NCBI RefSeq assembly: GCF_900107435.1
Contig: NZ_FNPZ01000001.1
Coordinates: forward strand, 344,960-408,959
Direction of reading: 5' to 3'
DNA: 64,000 nucleotides
Origin: Herbiconiux ginsengi
Lineage (GTDB): Bacteria > Actinomycetota > Actinomycetes > Actinomycetales > Microbacteriaceae
In this document: piece by piece, positions 37,669 through 48,809 of the stretch
Numbering within the stretch: the stretch's first letter is position 1
Layout: each line of letters starts with the position of its first letter
Made by a program: the position numbers and the translations under genes
Notes under the pieces: generated by a model
Databases searched by the model: none
Told to the model about the DNA's origin: nothing
The model's input: only the letters and a program-made list of their open reading frames with translations

Positions 37669-38252
37669 AGCCCGACGCGGCGGGATTCGGCCAGACCCAC
37701 CAGGTGGTCGCGGAGCGCGTTCGCCTCCTCGTCGACGAGCCCGGGGATCGATACCCCGGTCGAGGCCGCCGCCGTCACGAACTTCAATTCGGCCAGGCCC
37801 AGCGCGCGGGCGACGGGGCCGCGGTTGATGTCGATGAGCTGCATGCGGCCGTAGGGCACGGAGACCACGCGATGGAACATGATGCCGCGTTTGAACACGA
37901 GGTCGTCGGAACGCAGCTGGTAGCCGATCGAGCGCACCCGCCGGGGCGCCAGCACGAGGGTGATCATGCCGATCACGATGGCCACCCCGAGCGCCCACCA
38001 GCCGAACCAGGTACCCACCACGATGAAGACCACGGCTATGGCGCAGAGCACGAGAGCACTGATGATGCTCGACACGATCTCGACGCCGAGGTATTTCGGG
38101 CTCACGCCGTGCCACACGCCCTCGATCACGAGGCGGCGCGATCCGGCGTCGGATCCCGGTGCGGCAGCAGGCGCCGGTGCGTCTGCAGGGGGCGCCGCGG
38201 TCGCGGGCTCAGGCGCGTTCAGCGGGGCGATCCGGTCGTCAGGGCTGGACAC
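37665..38252 (-). CDS. Membrane protein with one bacterial PH domain (YdbS-like)
   Basis: 195 residues, ATG at 38252. Ala/Pro-rich start, two adjacent transmembrane helices (about 57-100) and a bPH2 domain (SIGYQLRSDDLVFKRGIMFH, VPYGRMQLIDINRGPV). Works presumably as a complex with the next, larger PH protein, as with YdbS/YdbT. Located 8 nt after DUF3180. Confidence 0.88.
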   Translation of the reverse strand: MSSPDDRIAPLNAPEPATAAPPADAPAPAAAPGSDAGSRRLVIEGVWHGVSPKYLGVEIVSSIISALVLCAIAVVFIVVGTWFGWWALGVAIVIGMITLVLAPRRVRSIGYQLRSDDLVFKRGIMFHRVVSVPYGRMQLIDINRGPVARALGLAELKFVTAAASTGVSIPGLVDEEANALRDHLVGLAESRRVGL

Positions 38253-38259
38253 TCGATGC

Positions 38260-38712
38260 TCACTTCGCGTCTGGTTCGTCGGGAGGCAGGGTGCACAGGC
38301 GTTCGGCCACGAGCCCTGCCGTGAGGAGCACGGCCCCGGCCAGCGCGGCGGTGATCCCCGGCCACAACGAGCCTACATCGGCCACCACGGGGCGGGTGAG
38401 GAGAAAGGCGATGACACCGATGCCGAACCCGGCGATCAGGCCGCCGACGAGAGCGGAGGCCTTCGCGAGCACCACGATCCGCATCGCCCGGAACGGGTTG
38501 ATCCGGGTCTTCGAGGTGCCCCGGATGGCGCGGCGGATCGGAATCGCGAGTGCCACCACGATCACGGCGGCGGCCACCAGCGTGATCGCGAGCGTGTAGG
38601 GCGGGATGAGCACGGGCTGCCCCGTGGCCGCCAGCGTGACCTCGAGCACGAACCCGGCGGCGATCCCGACCACCCCGAAGATGATGACGGTCACCGGATG
38701 CGTGTGCCTCAC
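38260..38712 (-). CDS. DUF3180 membrane protein
   Basis: 150 residues, GTG at 38712 (overlaps the folK stop). Four transmembrane helices in two pairs, with INPFRAMRIVVLAKASALVG between them, the DUF3180 signature. This family almost always follows folK in Actinobacteria. Function unknown. Confidence 0.92.
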   Translation of the reverse strand: MRHTHPVTVIIFGVVGIAAGFVLEVTLAATGQPVLIPPYTLAITLVAAAVIVVALAIPIRRAIRGTSKTRINPFRAMRIVVLAKASALVGGLIAGFGIGVIAFLLTRPVVADVGSLWPGITAALAGAVLLTAGLVAERLCTLPPDEPDAK

Positions 38713-39254
38713 CGCGCCTCCCCCGCATACGGTCGCAGCGTGGTCTGCGGGATGCTCCGTACGAGCTGGTCGACCCGGCCGCGCTTCGGGAGCACGGCGT
38801 CGGGATCGATCTCGAGCCAGGGCACGAGAACGAAGTCGCGCTCCGCGGCTCGGGGGTGCGGCAGGGTGAGACGCTCGGTATTGCGCACGACCGAGGCGAA
38901 GGTCACGATGTCGACGTCGAGCGTGCGGTCTCCCCAGCGCTCGGCGCGCACGCGCCCGTACTCGTGCTCGATGTGGTTCACCACGCCGAGCAGCTCCTCG
39001 GGGTGCAGGCTGGTGCGGATGAGGGCGACGGCGTTGAGGTAGGCGGGCGCATCGGGATCGACGCCATCCGGCTTCACCGCCGTCGTCTCGTAGAGCCGCG
39101 AGACGGCTGTGACCTCGATGCCGGGGGTGGCGCGCAGGTCGTCGAGGGCGCCGAGGATCGTGGCCTCGCGGTCGCCGAGGTTGCTGCCGAGGGCGAGCAC
39201 GGCCGGAAGGCGGATGATCCGGCGGTCGACGCTGTCGATGGGGCGGGCGTTCAT
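38709..39254 (-). CDS. folK: 6-hydroxymethyl-7,8-dihydropterin pyrophosphokinase
   Basis: 181 residues. Motifs: VLALGSNLGDREATI at the start, VSRLYETTAV, PAYLNAVALI, RWGDRTLDVDIVTF and LTLPHPRAAERDFVLVP, all HPPK signatures (the DxD-like acidic pair binds Mg-ATP). Catalyses pyrophosphoryl transfer before dihydropteroate synthase. Overlaps folB by 4 nt. Confidence 0.96.
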   Translation of the reverse strand: MNARPIDSVDRRIIRLPAVLALGSNLGDREATILGALDDLRATPGIEVTAVSRLYETTAVKPDGVDPDAPAYLNAVALIRTSLHPEELLGVVNHIEHEYGRVRAERWGDRTLDVDIVTFASVVRNTERLTLPHPRAAERDFVLVPWLEIDPDAVLPKRGRVDQLVRSIPQTTLRPYAGEAR

Positions 39255-39640
39255 GCGATGGGAACCGATCTCGATCTCGTGATGCTGATGCTGACGTCGG
39301 CGAACGGAACGGTGATGGGGGCGTCGGGTTTGTGCACCACGACGCGCACCCGCTGCACGGGGTCGTTCGCCAGCACGACGCCGGCGATCCGTTCGGCGAG
39401 CGTCTCGATCAGGTCGACCGGGTCGGTCGAGGCCGCCTCGGTGATGGCCACGGCGAGTTCGCCGTAGTGCACGGTCTGCGCGAGGTCGTCGGAGCCGGCC
39501 GCTCCGGCCGTGTCGAGCCAGAGCGTGACGTCGATGACGAAGCGCTGCCCCTCGCTGCGTTCGAAGTCGAACACGCCGTGGTTGGCGAAGACCTCGAGCC
39601 CCGTGAGGGTGAGGGAGTCGAGCTCGTGCCCGTCGGTCAT
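39251..39640 (-). CDS. folB: Dihydroneopterin aldolase
   Basis: 129 residues. FANHGVFDFERSEGQRF (catalytic Glu region), VTLWLDTAGAA, YGELAVAITEAA and IETLAERIAGVVL are the family blocks. Cleaves dihydroneopterin to hydroxymethyldihydropterin for FolK. Four-nt overlaps with folP and folK. Confidence 0.95.
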   Translation of the reverse strand: MTDGHELDSLTLTGLEVFANHGVFDFERSEGQRFVIDVTLWLDTAGAAGSDDLAQTVHYGELAVAITEAASTDPVDLIETLAERIAGVVLANDPVQRVRVVVHKPDAPITVPFADVSISITRSRSVPIA

Positions 39641-40440
39641 CGTGCCCTCCCTCTGGCCCAGGCGTCGGTCACGTCGAGGGCCGCGCGGGTTCCCGACACG
39701 TCGTGCACGCGCACCCCCCAGATTCCGTTCTGCGCGGCCAGCGCCGCGATGACGGCGGAGGCGAAGTCGCGCTCCCCCAACTGTGCCCCACCCGGCATCA
39801 ATTCTCCGATGAATCGCTTGCGCGAGGCGCCGATCAGCACCGGCAGCCCCAGCTTCTGCAGTCGGTCGAGGTGGGCGAGCACCGTCCAGTTGTGCTCGCC
39901 GTTCTTCGCGAAACCGAGGCCCGGATCGACGATGAGTCTGTCGGGCGAGACCCCCTTGATGATCAGTTCGGCCACCCGGTACTCGATCTCGCCCACCACC
40001 TCGCCCACGACATCCGTGTAGCGGGCCTGATCGTTCATCGAGTCGCTGGGGCCGCGCCAGTGCATCACCACGAAGCGGGCGCCGGATTCGCGCACCACGT
40101 CGTCCATCTCGGGGTCGGAACGGCCCCCGGAGACGTCGTTCACGATCTCGGCGCCCGCCTCGAGTGCGGCGGCGGCGGTCGACGCGTTCATCGTGTCGAT
40201 GCTCACCGTGATGCCGCGAGCGACGAGTTCGCGCACCACGGGGAGCACGCGGCGCTGCTCCTCCGAGATCGCCACCCGGGCGGCGCCGGGACGCGTGGAT
40301 TCGCCGCCGACGTCGACGATGTCGGCTCCCCTCGAGACCATGCCCACCGCGTGCCGCACCGCGGCGTCACGGTCGAGCCAGAGTCCGCCGTCGCTGAACG
40401 AGTCGGGGGTGACGTTGAGGATGCCGAGGATGCGCGTCAC
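39637..40440 (-). CDS. folP: Dihydropteroate synthase
   Basis: 267 residues. ILGILNVTPDSFSDGG, VGGESTRPGA, VNDVSGG, DPGLGFAKNGEHN and IGASRKRFIGEL are the classical DHPS blocks for pterin and p-aminobenzoate binding; the target of sulfonamides. Overlaps folE and folB. Confidence 0.97.
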   Translation of the reverse strand: MTRILGILNVTPDSFSDGGLWLDRDAAVRHAVGMVSRGADIVDVGGESTRPGAARVAISEEQRRVLPVVRELVARGITVSIDTMNASTAAAALEAGAEIVNDVSGGRSDPEMDDVVRESGARFVVMHWRGPSDSMNDQARYTDVVGEVVGEIEYRVAELIIKGVSPDRLIVDPGLGFAKNGEHNWTVLAHLDRLQKLGLPVLIGASRKRFIGELMPGGAQLGERDFASAVIAALAAQNGIWGVRVHDVSGTRAALDVTDAWARGRAR

Positions 40441-41078
40441 CGCTCGTCGCCCCCGCCGTGCTCGTCGCTCCGGGGCGCGGCGATGAGGGCCGTGATCTCG
40501 GCGCGGGCAGCCGGCTCGACCAGCGTGCCGCGCGCGGCCAGGGTGAGCGTGGTGCTGCGGGTCTGCCGTGGGCCACGGGCGCTCACGCAGCCGTGTTTCG
40601 CATCCACGACCACCAGCACGCCTCGGGCGCCGAGGCCGCGCTCGATGGCGTCGGCGATGTCGTCGGTGAGCCGCTCCTGCAGCTGCGGGCGGGAGGAGGC
40701 GGATTCGACCACCGACACGATCGAGCCGAGGCCCGCGATCCGGTCGCTCGGAACGTAGGCCACGTGCACGACGCCCTCGAACGGCAGGAAGTGGTGTTCG
40801 CAGATCGAGCGGAATGTGATGTCACGGATCAGCACGGGCTGATCGCCGGACTCCGTCGCCGCGCCCGGACCCCCGGGCGCCACCTGTTTGACGGCCGGGG
40901 CCGCGAACACCGAACGGAGGGCGCGAGCCGGATCGTCGCCGACACCGCCGAACAGCTCGGCATACAGCTCGGCGACCCGGCGCGGGGTCTCGAGCAAGCC
41001 CTCGCGCTCCGGGTCTTCCCCGATCGCGGCGAGGATCTCGCTGACCGCGGCCTCGATCCTCTCTCGGTCGACGGACAC
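40437..41078 (-). CDS. folE: GTP cyclohydrolase I
   Basis: 213 residues. RDITFRSICEHHFLPFEGV holds the zinc-binding Cys and His pair; SDRIAGLGSIV and PQLQERLTDDIADAI follow. First step of folate synthesis from GTP. The Cys of KHGCVSARG completes the zinc site. Only 8 nt after the ftsH stop. Confidence 0.97.
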   Translation of the reverse strand: MSVDRERIEAAVSEILAAIGEDPEREGLLETPRRVAELYAELFGGVGDDPARALRSVFAAPAVKQVAPGGPGAATESGDQPVLIRDITFRSICEHHFLPFEGVVHVAYVPSDRIAGLGSIVSVVESASSRPQLQERLTDDIADAIERGLGARGVLVVVDAKHGCVSARGPRQTRSTTLTLAARGTLVEPAARAEITALIAAPRSDEHGGGDER

Positions 41079-41086
41079 GTCGCGCC

Positions 41087-43099
<2,013 letters not shown>

Positions 43100-43220
43100 G
43101 TCTCTTCATCGCTTCGGTGCCGAAGGGGTCGGCACGGGTGCTTTAGTCGTGGTGCAAGGGTACCCGCCGCGGACTGAGCGCCGCCTCCATGTTCCCCGTG
43201 GGCGTAACGAGTGTTCGCCC

Positions 43221-43775
43221 TCAGGAGTAGACGTGCGGAGCGAGCACCCCGATCGACTTCAGATTGCGGTACTTCTCGGCGTAGTCGAGGCCGTAGCCCA
43301 CCACGAAGGCGTTCGGGATGTCGACCCCCACGTACTTCACGTCGAGCTCCACCTTCACGGCTTCGGGCTTGCGCAGCAGCGCGCAGATCTCGACCGATTC
43401 CGCCCCGCGCGTGCGGAGGTTCGCGAGCAGCCACGACAGGGTCAGCCCGGAATCGATGATGTCTTCGACGATGAGCACCTTGCGCCCCGTGATGTCGGTG
43501 TCGAGGTCTTTCAGGATGCGCACCACGCCGCTGGACTGCGTGCCCGAGCCGTACGACGACACCGCCATCCAGTCCATCGTGAGATGGATGCGCAGGGCCC
43601 GCGCGAGGTCGGCCATCACCATCACCGCGCCGCGCAGCACGCCCACGATCAGCAGATCGTCGTCGTCGCCGTAGTCGGCCTCGATCCGCCGGGCGAGATC
43701 GGAGATGGTCTCCGCGATCTGCTCCTCGCTGAGAAGCACCTCGGTGATGTCGGACTCGATGTCCTGGATGTCCAT
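43221..43775 (-). CDS. hpt: Hypoxanthine phosphoribosyltransferase
   Basis: 184 residues. PRPP-binding motif [14 protein letters not shown], catalytic flanks [17 protein letters not shown] and [16 protein letters not shown] are standard HPRT blocks. Converts hypoxanthine/guanine to IMP/GMP; it would complete the salvage route of the purine island at 50-56 kb. Lies 14 nt after tilS. Confidence 0.96.
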   Translation of the reverse strand: MDIQDIESDITEVLLSEEQIAETISDLARRIEADYGDDDDLLIVGVLRGAVMVMADLARALRIHLTMDWMAVSSYGSGTQSSGVVRILKDLDTDITGRKVLIVEDIIDSGLTLSWLLANLRTRGAESVEICALLRKPEAVKVELDVKYVGVDIPNAFVVGYGLDYAEKYRNLKSIGVLAPHVYS

Positions 43776-43789
43776 GCGACCCTTTCCGT

Positions 43790-44851
43790 TCAGGCCCGCG
43801 AGAACTCGACGCGGCCGCCCTGCCGCACCACTCTAATCCCTGGCAGGTCGACGCCTTTCTGCCCGTGCCAGTCGGTCACCAGAGCGGCCACCGCGAGGGT
43901 CTGCGTGCGCGAGAGCGAGACGCCGAACTCGCTGTCGACGACGTAGCGGATGATGCGATTGCGCAGCGCCGCCGGATTCGCGGCCAGCGCGCCGGCCGAG
44001 ATCGCGATGCCTGCTTCGGCGTGCTCGACCAGGTCTTCGATCGTCTCGATGGCCATGTCGTGCAGCGTCTCGTCGTCTTCGCGAAGCTGCTCGGCGGTGC
44101 GGGCGAGCGCCTCGGCGATGCCGGGGCCGAGTTCGCGTTCGAGCAGCGGGAGCACGGTGCTGCGCACACGCACGCGGGTGAACTCGCGGCTGGCGTTGTG
44201 CGGGTCGTGCCAGGGGTCGAGACCGGAGTCGGCGCAGAACTGCTCCGTCTGCGCGCGCCGGATGCCGAGGAGCGGACGGATGCGGGTGCCCTTTGCCACT
44301 CCATTCGTCACCTCGTGCGGGTGGTGCGGATCGGCGTCGGCCGGGCCGCTCATCGGGGCCATCCCGGCCAGGCTCGCGGCACCGGCGCCGCGGGCCAAGC
44401 CGAGGAGCACGGTCTCGGCCTGGTCGTCGAGCGTGTGGCCGAGGAGTACCGCGCGGGTTCCGGTGGCCTCGAGAGCGGCGTCGATGGCGGCATAGCGGGC
44501 GCTGCGCGCCGCGGCCTCCGCGCCGCCCGTGACCGAGGCGGCACCCGTGGCGACCTCGACCCGGGTGACGAGCACGGGATCGAGGCCGAGAGCGTGCGCC
44601 TGACCGGCCGCCCGCTCGGCCACCGCATCCGACCCCTCCTGCAGTCCGTGGTCGACGATCACCGCACCGGCGCGCACGCCCGCACGCGGCGCTTCGAAGG
44701 CGGTGGCGGCCGCGAGGGCCAGCGAGTCGGGGCCGCCGCTCAACGCCACCAGCACGTCGGGCGACCCGGCGGCCTCGAGCGCGGCGCGCACGGCGCGGCG
44801 GACGTCGGCGATCGCGGGCGTGAGGCGCGGTCGGCGCTCCTCCATGTGCAT
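43790..44851 (-). CDS. tilS: tRNA(Ile)-lysidine synthase
   Basis: 353 residues. N-type ATP pyrophosphatase loop [14 protein letters not shown], followed by [20 protein letters not shown] and [14 protein letters not shown]. Modifies the AUA-decoding tRNA-Ile. First gene of the operon through panC. No ribosome site; TAACGT ends 6 nt before the ATG at 44851, so leaderless expression is likely. Second ATG at 44845. Confidence 0.95.
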   Translation of the reverse strand: MHMEERRPRLTPAIADVRRAVRAALEAAGSPDVLVALSGGPDSLALAAATAFEAPRAGVRAGAVIVDHGLQEGSDAVAERAAGQAHALGLDPVLVTRVEVATGAASVTGGAEAAARSARYAAIDAALEATGTRAVLLGHTLDDQAETVLLGLARGAGAASLAGMAPMSGPADADPHHPHEVTNGVAKGTRIRPLLGIRRAQTEQFCADSGLDPWHDPHNASREFTRVRVRSTVLPLLERELGPGIAEALARTAEQLREDDETLHDMAIETIEDLVEHAEAGIAISAGALAANPAALRNRIIRYVVDSEFGVSLSRTQTLAVAALVTDWHGQKGVDLPGIRVVRQGGRVEFSRA

Positions 44852-44933
44852 CCAGTAACGTTATTGCAGTTTCGCGGCGGCGTTCTCGCGCCGCCTTGCC
44901 AACCGACACCGCCAGACACGAGGGAGCACCACC

Positions 44934-45428
44934 ATGGCCGAGTACGACGTCGTCGTCGAGATTCCCAAGGGAAGCCGCAATAAGTACGAAGTCGACCACG
45001 AGACCGGTCGCGTCTACCTCGACCGCGTGCTCTTCACGAGCTTCGTCTACCCCACCGACTACGGGTTCTTCGAGAACACCCTCGGCCTCGACGGCGACCC
45101 CGTCGACGCGCTCGTGCTGCTCGAGTACCCCGTGTTCCCGGGTGTGGGTGTGAAGGTGCGCCCCGTCGGCGTGCTCAACATGAGCGACGAGGCCGGCTCC
45201 GATGCCAAGGTCGTCGTGGTTCCCCACAAAGACCCGCGCTGGGCGCACATCCAGGACATCTCGGATGTTCCGGAGCAGACCCGCAAGGAGATCGAGCACT
45301 TCTTCGCCCGTTACAAAGACCTCGAGCCCGGCAAGTGGGTCAAGATCGACGGCTGGGGCGACGCCGCCGAGGCCGAGGCCATCGTCGAGGCCGGCTTCAA
45401 GAAGCTGGCCGAAGAGGGCTCTCACTAG
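44934..45428 (+). CDS. ppa: Inorganic pyrophosphatase
   Basis: 164 residues, family I hexameric type. [40 protein letters not shown] and [10 protein letters not shown]-like [15 protein letters not shown] contain the Mg-binding aspartates. Hydrolyses PPi in the cytosol. ATG at 44934 after GGGAG. Divergent from tilS by 82 nt. The gene is followed at once by repeat copy D. Confidence 0.97.
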   Translation: MAEYDVVVEIPKGSRNKYEVDHETGRVYLDRVLFTSFVYPTDYGFFENTLGLDGDPVDALVLLEYPVFPGVGVKVRPVGVLNMSDEAGSDAKVVVVPHKDPRWAHIQDISDVPEQTRKEIEHFFARYKDLEPGKWVKIDGWGDAAEAEAIVEAGFKKLAEEGSH

Positions 45429-45554
45429 CTGCCTCGGGCGCCGTGCTTCGCGCGGCGTCCTCGGGCGTCGCCGGTCCCTGCCCGGCGCCGAGCGACATGC
45501 TCGCGTGCGGTCGCAAGGCGGCCGCGCGCTCACCCTGGGTCATCGAAAAAGGCC
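45429..45554 (+). repeat. 3'-end two-hairpin repeat, copy D
   Basis: Starts at the ppa stop. Alignable over about 120 nt with copy A (GCTGCCTCGGG...GCCGTGCT...). Hairpin 1 arms GTCGCCGG/CCGGCGCC; linker GCGACATG; hairpin 2 GCGTGCGGTCGC with GCGGCCGCGCGC (45503-45529, loop AAG); tail CACCCTGGGTCATCG. Relative to A, stem position 8 changes from A-T to C-G on both sides. Confidence 0.8.
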
Positions 45555-45629
45555 CGCAGCTTTCATTGCACGTCCCGAGACTATTGGGACGCGATTAGAA
45601 GGCTTCGGGCCTTTTTCGACGACCCAGGG
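45533..45629. terminator. 97-nt symmetric palindrome, likely bidirectional terminator
   Basis: Arms 45533-45576 and 45586-45629 are exactly symmetric about a 9-nt loop GAGACTATT; the outer 24 nt pair with one mismatch and the inner 20 at 13 positions. AAAAAGGCCCG/CGGGCCTTTTT gives a GC stem with T-runs on both strands, suitable to end ppa (plus) and the M23 operon (minus). Confidence 0.75.
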
Positions 45630-45700
45630 TGAGGCCGAGGCCGCGATAGCGACCTCAGCCGAACATGTCGCCTCGCGCCGCAGAAGCGGCGGCGCGAGCA
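45608..45700 (-). repeat. 3'-end two-hairpin repeat, copy E
   Basis: Downstream of the M23 gene ending at 45791. Hairpin 1 CTCGCGCCGC/GCGGCGCGAG (45672-45698); CATG linker; hairpin 2 GGCTGAGGTCGC with GCGGCCTCGGCC (45633-45660); tail CACCCTGGGTCGTCG. Faces copy D head-on, producing the palindrome at 45533-45629. The stretch 45701-45790 between this and the stop holds a further GCCC/GGGC hairpin region and no gene. Confidence 0.8.
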
Positions 45701-45790
45701 ATAAGGGCCCGCCCAGCCGAAGGCCGGGCGAGCCCGAAGGGTGGCGGGGCGGTACCCCGATTTGGGTGCCCTCGACGGGCGGTACTCGCG

Positions 45791-47056
45791 TTAAAAGTTC
45801 ACGAAGTTGCGGGGGTTCTGGGAGACCCCGTCGACGCGGGTCTCGAAGTGCACGTGGCAGCCGGTGGAGTTGCCCGTGGTGCCGGCGCGGGCGATGAACT
45901 CGCCGCCACCGACATCCTGACCGCGGCCGACGCCGAGCGAGCTGTTGTGGCCGTAGACGGTGGTGACGCCGCCGCCGTGGCTGATGGTGACCGAGTAGCC
46001 GAGACCGCCGTTGTAGCCCGCCTGGATGACGGTGCCGGCGGCCGAGGCGTAGACCGGCGCCCCGCAGGTGCCACCGCCCCCTTGCACCAGGTCGATGCCG
46101 GCGTGCAGACGGTAGCCGCCGTCGACGGGGTTCACCCGCATTCCGTATTCGTCGGTGATACGCCAGGAGGAGAGCGGGGCGCCCCAGCCTCCTGAGGAGG
46201 GCGGGGGCCCACCGCCCGCGGCCGCGGCGGCGGCTGCCGCTGCCGCGGCCGCCGCTCGCGCCGCTTCTTCGGCCTTGCGCCGCTCCTCGACGCCCTTCTC
46301 GTATTCGGCGACCGTCTTGGCGGTCGCCGCCTGGAGGGCCGCGAGCTGCGCGTCGAGCACGATCTTCTGCGCCTCATGCTGTGCCAGGAGCGCCTCGGCG
46401 GCCGCTTGCGCCTCGACCGAGGCCTCGAAGGCCTGCTGCGCCGCGATCTTCAAGGCCTCGAGCTCGCCCTCCGCGATCTCGGCCTGCTTGGTCAGCGACG
46501 TGGCCGTGTTGCGATCCTGCGCCGCCTGCTCGTAGAGCTGTCCGGTCTTCTCCGAGAGCTTGCTCATGGCGCCCAGCTGGTAGAGCAGGTCGTCGGATTC
46601 CTCGCCGGAGAGGATGAGGCTGAGCGTGAGGTCGCCGCCGCCCGCCCGGGTGAACTGGGTGATGAGCTGCCCTGCCTGCGCATTGGAGGCATCCGCTCGT
46701 GTCGTGGCTTCCGCTGCCTGCGACGCCAGCTGATCGGCCCGGAACACCGCCGTGTCGTACTCCTCTTGCGCGAGGGAGTACTCGTCGGCCTTCTGCCGGG
46801 CGAACAGCTGGGCCGCCTCGACCTCCTGCTGGGCGGTGTCGATGAGCGCTCTGATGTTCGCGACCTCGGAGCTCTTCGCCGATTCGCTGCCGCGCGCGGC
46901 CAACACGTCTTCCCACGACGGGTAGTCGACCGCCGACGCCGACTCGGCGCCGCGGAGCAGGTCGACCGCGAGCAGCCCCGCGGCCAGCGCCATGCCGGCC
47001 AGAAGCCTCGGCACGGCCCGGCGCGGAGATCGTGCGGGTCGGGTGTCGATGCTCAT
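45791..47056 (-). CDS. M23 (LytM) peptidoglycan endopeptidase with coiled coil, paralog 2
   Basis: 421 residues from the ATG at 47056. Export signal (LLAGMALAAGLLAVDLLRGA), long coiled coil (about 60-260) with Ala/Glu/Gln heptads, an Ala/Gly/Pro linker, then an M23 domain with zinc ligands: H in LHAGIDLV plus the D, and HVHFE at the end. It would cut peptide cross-links of the wall, with the coiled coil as a regulatory region as in EnvC/RipA-type proteins. It follows its paralog by 10 nt. Confidence 0.93.
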   Translation of the reverse strand: MSIDTRPARSPRRAVPRLLAGMALAAGLLAVDLLRGAESASAVDYPSWEDVLAARGSESAKSSEVANIRALIDTAQQEVEAAQLFARQKADEYSLAQEEYDTAVFRADQLASQAAEATTRADASNAQAGQLITQFTRAGGGDLTLSLILSGEESDDLLYQLGAMSKLSEKTGQLYEQAAQDRNTATSLTKQAEIAEGELEALKIAAQQAFEASVEAQAAAEALLAQHEAQKIVLDAQLAALQAATAKTVAEYEKGVEERRKAEEAARAAAAAAAAAAAAAGGGPPPSSGGWGAPLSSWRITDEYGMRVNPVDGGYRLHAGIDLVQGGGGTCGAPVYASAAGTVIQAGYNGGLGYSVTISHGGGVTTVYGHNSSLGVGRGQDVGGGEFIARAGTTGNSTGCHVHFETRVDGVSQNPRNFVNF

Positions 47057-47066
47057 TCGTTCTCGC

Positions 47067-48335
47067 CTATCCGAACTCGATGCCCTGCGCGGCCATGAAC
47101 GGGCGCGGGTTGATCGCGGTGCCGTTCTGCCGCACCTCGAAGTGCAGGTGGCATCCGGTGGAATTGCCCGTGGTGCCGGCCAGCGAGATGGGCTGGCCCA
47201 CCTGCACGTAGTCGCCGACGCCCACGAGGAGCTGGGTGTTGTGGCCGTAAGCGGTGGCGATGCCGCCGCCATGGTCGATCTGGATGAAGTTGCCGTAGCC
47301 GCCGTTCCAGCCGGCGAAGTTCACGAGGCCCTCGGCGGCCGCGTAGACGTAGGCGCCGCAGGTTCCCCCGGCATACACCAGGTCGATGCCCGAGTGCAGG
47401 CGGTAGCCCCCGTCGACGGGATTGACACGCATCCCGTATTCGTCCGACGAGAACGACCCCGGGAACGGACTCGCCCATCCGCTCGCGGCGATGAAGGGCA
47501 GAGTCGGCAGTCCGGCGGCCGCGGCGGCTCGAGCGGCCTCGGCACGAGCCTGCACGCCCTTCTGGTAGTCGGCCTCGGTGGCGGCCCGGTTCTCCTGCAG
47601 CACCTGCAGCTGGGCCTGTAATTCGACCTGGTGGTCTTCCTGCTCCTGCAGCGCCGACTCTGCAGCCTGCTGGGCGGCGACCGCCTCGTCGCGCAGGCGC
47701 TGGGCCTCGTCGGCCAGCCCCCGCAATTCGTCGCGCGCGACCGTGGCCTGCGCCGTGAGCGCGGTGGCGGTGTTGCGGTCCTGTTCGGCCTGCGCATAGA
47801 TCTGCGACGTCTTCTCGGTGAGCTTCGACATCGCGCTCAATTGGTAGAGCAGGTCGTTCGAGACCGTGTCGCCCCCGACGAGGAGGTTGAAGGTGAGGTC
47901 GTTGCCACCGGTGCGGGCGAGCTGGGCGGCGAGCTGACCGGCCTGCTTGTTCGAGGCATCCGCTCGGGCCGACGCATCGGAGGCCTGGGCCTCGAGTTGG
48001 GCGGCCACGAAATCGGCCGTGTCGTATTTCTCCTGCGCCGCCTGGTATTCGGTGCCGCGCTGGGTGGCGAGAGCCTGCGCCGCGGCGACCTGGGCGTTCA
48101 TCGACTCGATGAGGCCTTGGATGCGCGCCACTTCGTCGTTCTTCGCCGCCTCGTTCGCCTGGGCGTTCTTCACGTCGTCCCAGCTGGGGTAGTCGTCGGC
48201 GTAGGCCGGGTCCGAGAGTACGCCGGCGGACACCACGAGGAGCACCGTGGCGATCATCGTCGACACCGCGGTGCGGATGCGTCGGGGGGCGTTCCGCGAT
48301 TTCCCGCGGCCCCCGGCCTTCTCGGTGGTGCTCAT
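47067..48335 (-). CDS. M23 (LytM) peptidoglycan endopeptidase with coiled coil, paralog 1
   Basis: 422 residues. Tat-free signal peptide (VSTMIATVLLVVSAGVLSDP, cleavage near AYADD), coiled coil about 50-255, linker, C-terminal M23 domain with HSGIDLV, HGGGIATAYGHN and HLHFEV zinc/catalytic blocks. Aligns along its full length with the downstream gene (both start DYPSWxDV after the signal), so this is a tandem duplication. First gene of the pair; a GTCACA direct repeat lies 40 nt upstream. Confidence 0.93.
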   Translation of the reverse strand: MSTTEKAGGRGKSRNAPRRIRTAVSTMIATVLLVVSAGVLSDPAYADDYPSWDDVKNAQANEAAKNDEVARIQGLIESMNAQVAAAQALATQRGTEYQAAQEKYDTADFVAAQLEAQASDASARADASNKQAGQLAAQLARTGGNDLTFNLLVGGDTVSNDLLYQLSAMSKLTEKTSQIYAQAEQDRNTATALTAQATVARDELRGLADEAQRLRDEAVAAQQAAESALQEQEDHQVELQAQLQVLQENRAATEADYQKGVQARAEAARAAAAAGLPTLPFIAASGWASPFPGSFSSDEYGMRVNPVDGGYRLHSGIDLVYAGGTCGAYVYAAAEGLVNFAGWNGGYGNFIQIDHGGGIATAYGHNTQLLVGVGDYVQVGQPISLAGTTGNSTGCHLHFEVRQNGTAINPRPFMAAQGIEFG

Positions 48336-48374
48336 ACTCCTGGTACTGCTCTTCCCCTGGACGACTTCGCATCC

Positions 48375-48392
48375 GTCACATCTGTCACAGTG
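48375..48392. promoter_or_regulatory. MtrA-box-like direct repeat
   Basis: GTCACATCT followed by GTCACAGTG: two 9-mers with a GTCACA core and 9-nt period. It matches the two-9-mer GTCACAnnn direct repeats described for mycobacterial MtrA, and lies about 40 nt upstream of the M23 operon start. Cell-wall hydrolases are known MtrA targets. Confidence 0.4.
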
Positions 48393-48512
48393 CTTCCGGC
48401 GAATCTAACGCGCGGGCGTGCAGAATGCACGGACATTCCCGTGGTTGTGCCCAACTCGTCACCGATTGGCGACTGCGCGGGGGATGTGGCATACTCGATG
48501 AGTTGTCGCCGC

Positions 48513-48585
48513 GGCCCCATCGTTTAGCGGCCTAGGACGCCGCCCTTTCACGGCGGTAGCACGGGTTCGAATCCCGTTGGGGTCA
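48513..48585 (+). tRNA. tRNA-Glu (anticodon TTC)
   Basis: 73 nt. Acceptor GGCCCCA pairs with TGGGGTC (one G-T), anticodon arm CCGCC-CTTTCAC-GGCGG with TTC at 48547-48549, T arm ACGGG-TTCGAAT-CCCGT. Discriminator A. CCA is not encoded. Confidence 0.95.
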
Positions 48586-48656
48586 CAAGCTCTGGCAAGA
48601 AGGCACGTGGTCACGAACCAGGGGTCGGCAACACATACAATAGGAACACCAAGTAA

Positions 48657-48733
48657 GGCCCTGTAGCGCAGTTGGTTAGCGTGCCGCCCTGTCACGGCGG
48701 AGGTCGCGGGTTCAAGTCCCGTCAGGGTCGCCA
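48657..48733 (+). tRNA. tRNA-Asp (anticodon GTC), CCA encoded
   Basis: Acceptor GGCCCTG with CAGGGTC, anticodon arm CCGCC-CTGTCAC-GGCGG, T arm CGGGTTCAAGTCCCG, discriminator G and an encoded CCA (48731-48733). Confidence 0.95.
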
Positions 48734-48739
48734 GGCGCG

Positions 48740-48766
48740 AAGCCCTTCCACATCGGAAGGGCTTTT
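48740..48766 (+). terminator. Rho-independent terminator after tRNA-Asp
   Basis: AAGCCCTTCC (48740-48749), loop ACATC, GGAAGGGCTT, then TTTT. A classic stem with T-run, separating tRNA-Asp from tRNA-Phe. Confidence 0.85.
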
Positions 48767-48809
48767 CGCTAGAGCGGCGCAGTGCACTCATCTGCATCGG
48801 CGCCCGCTC

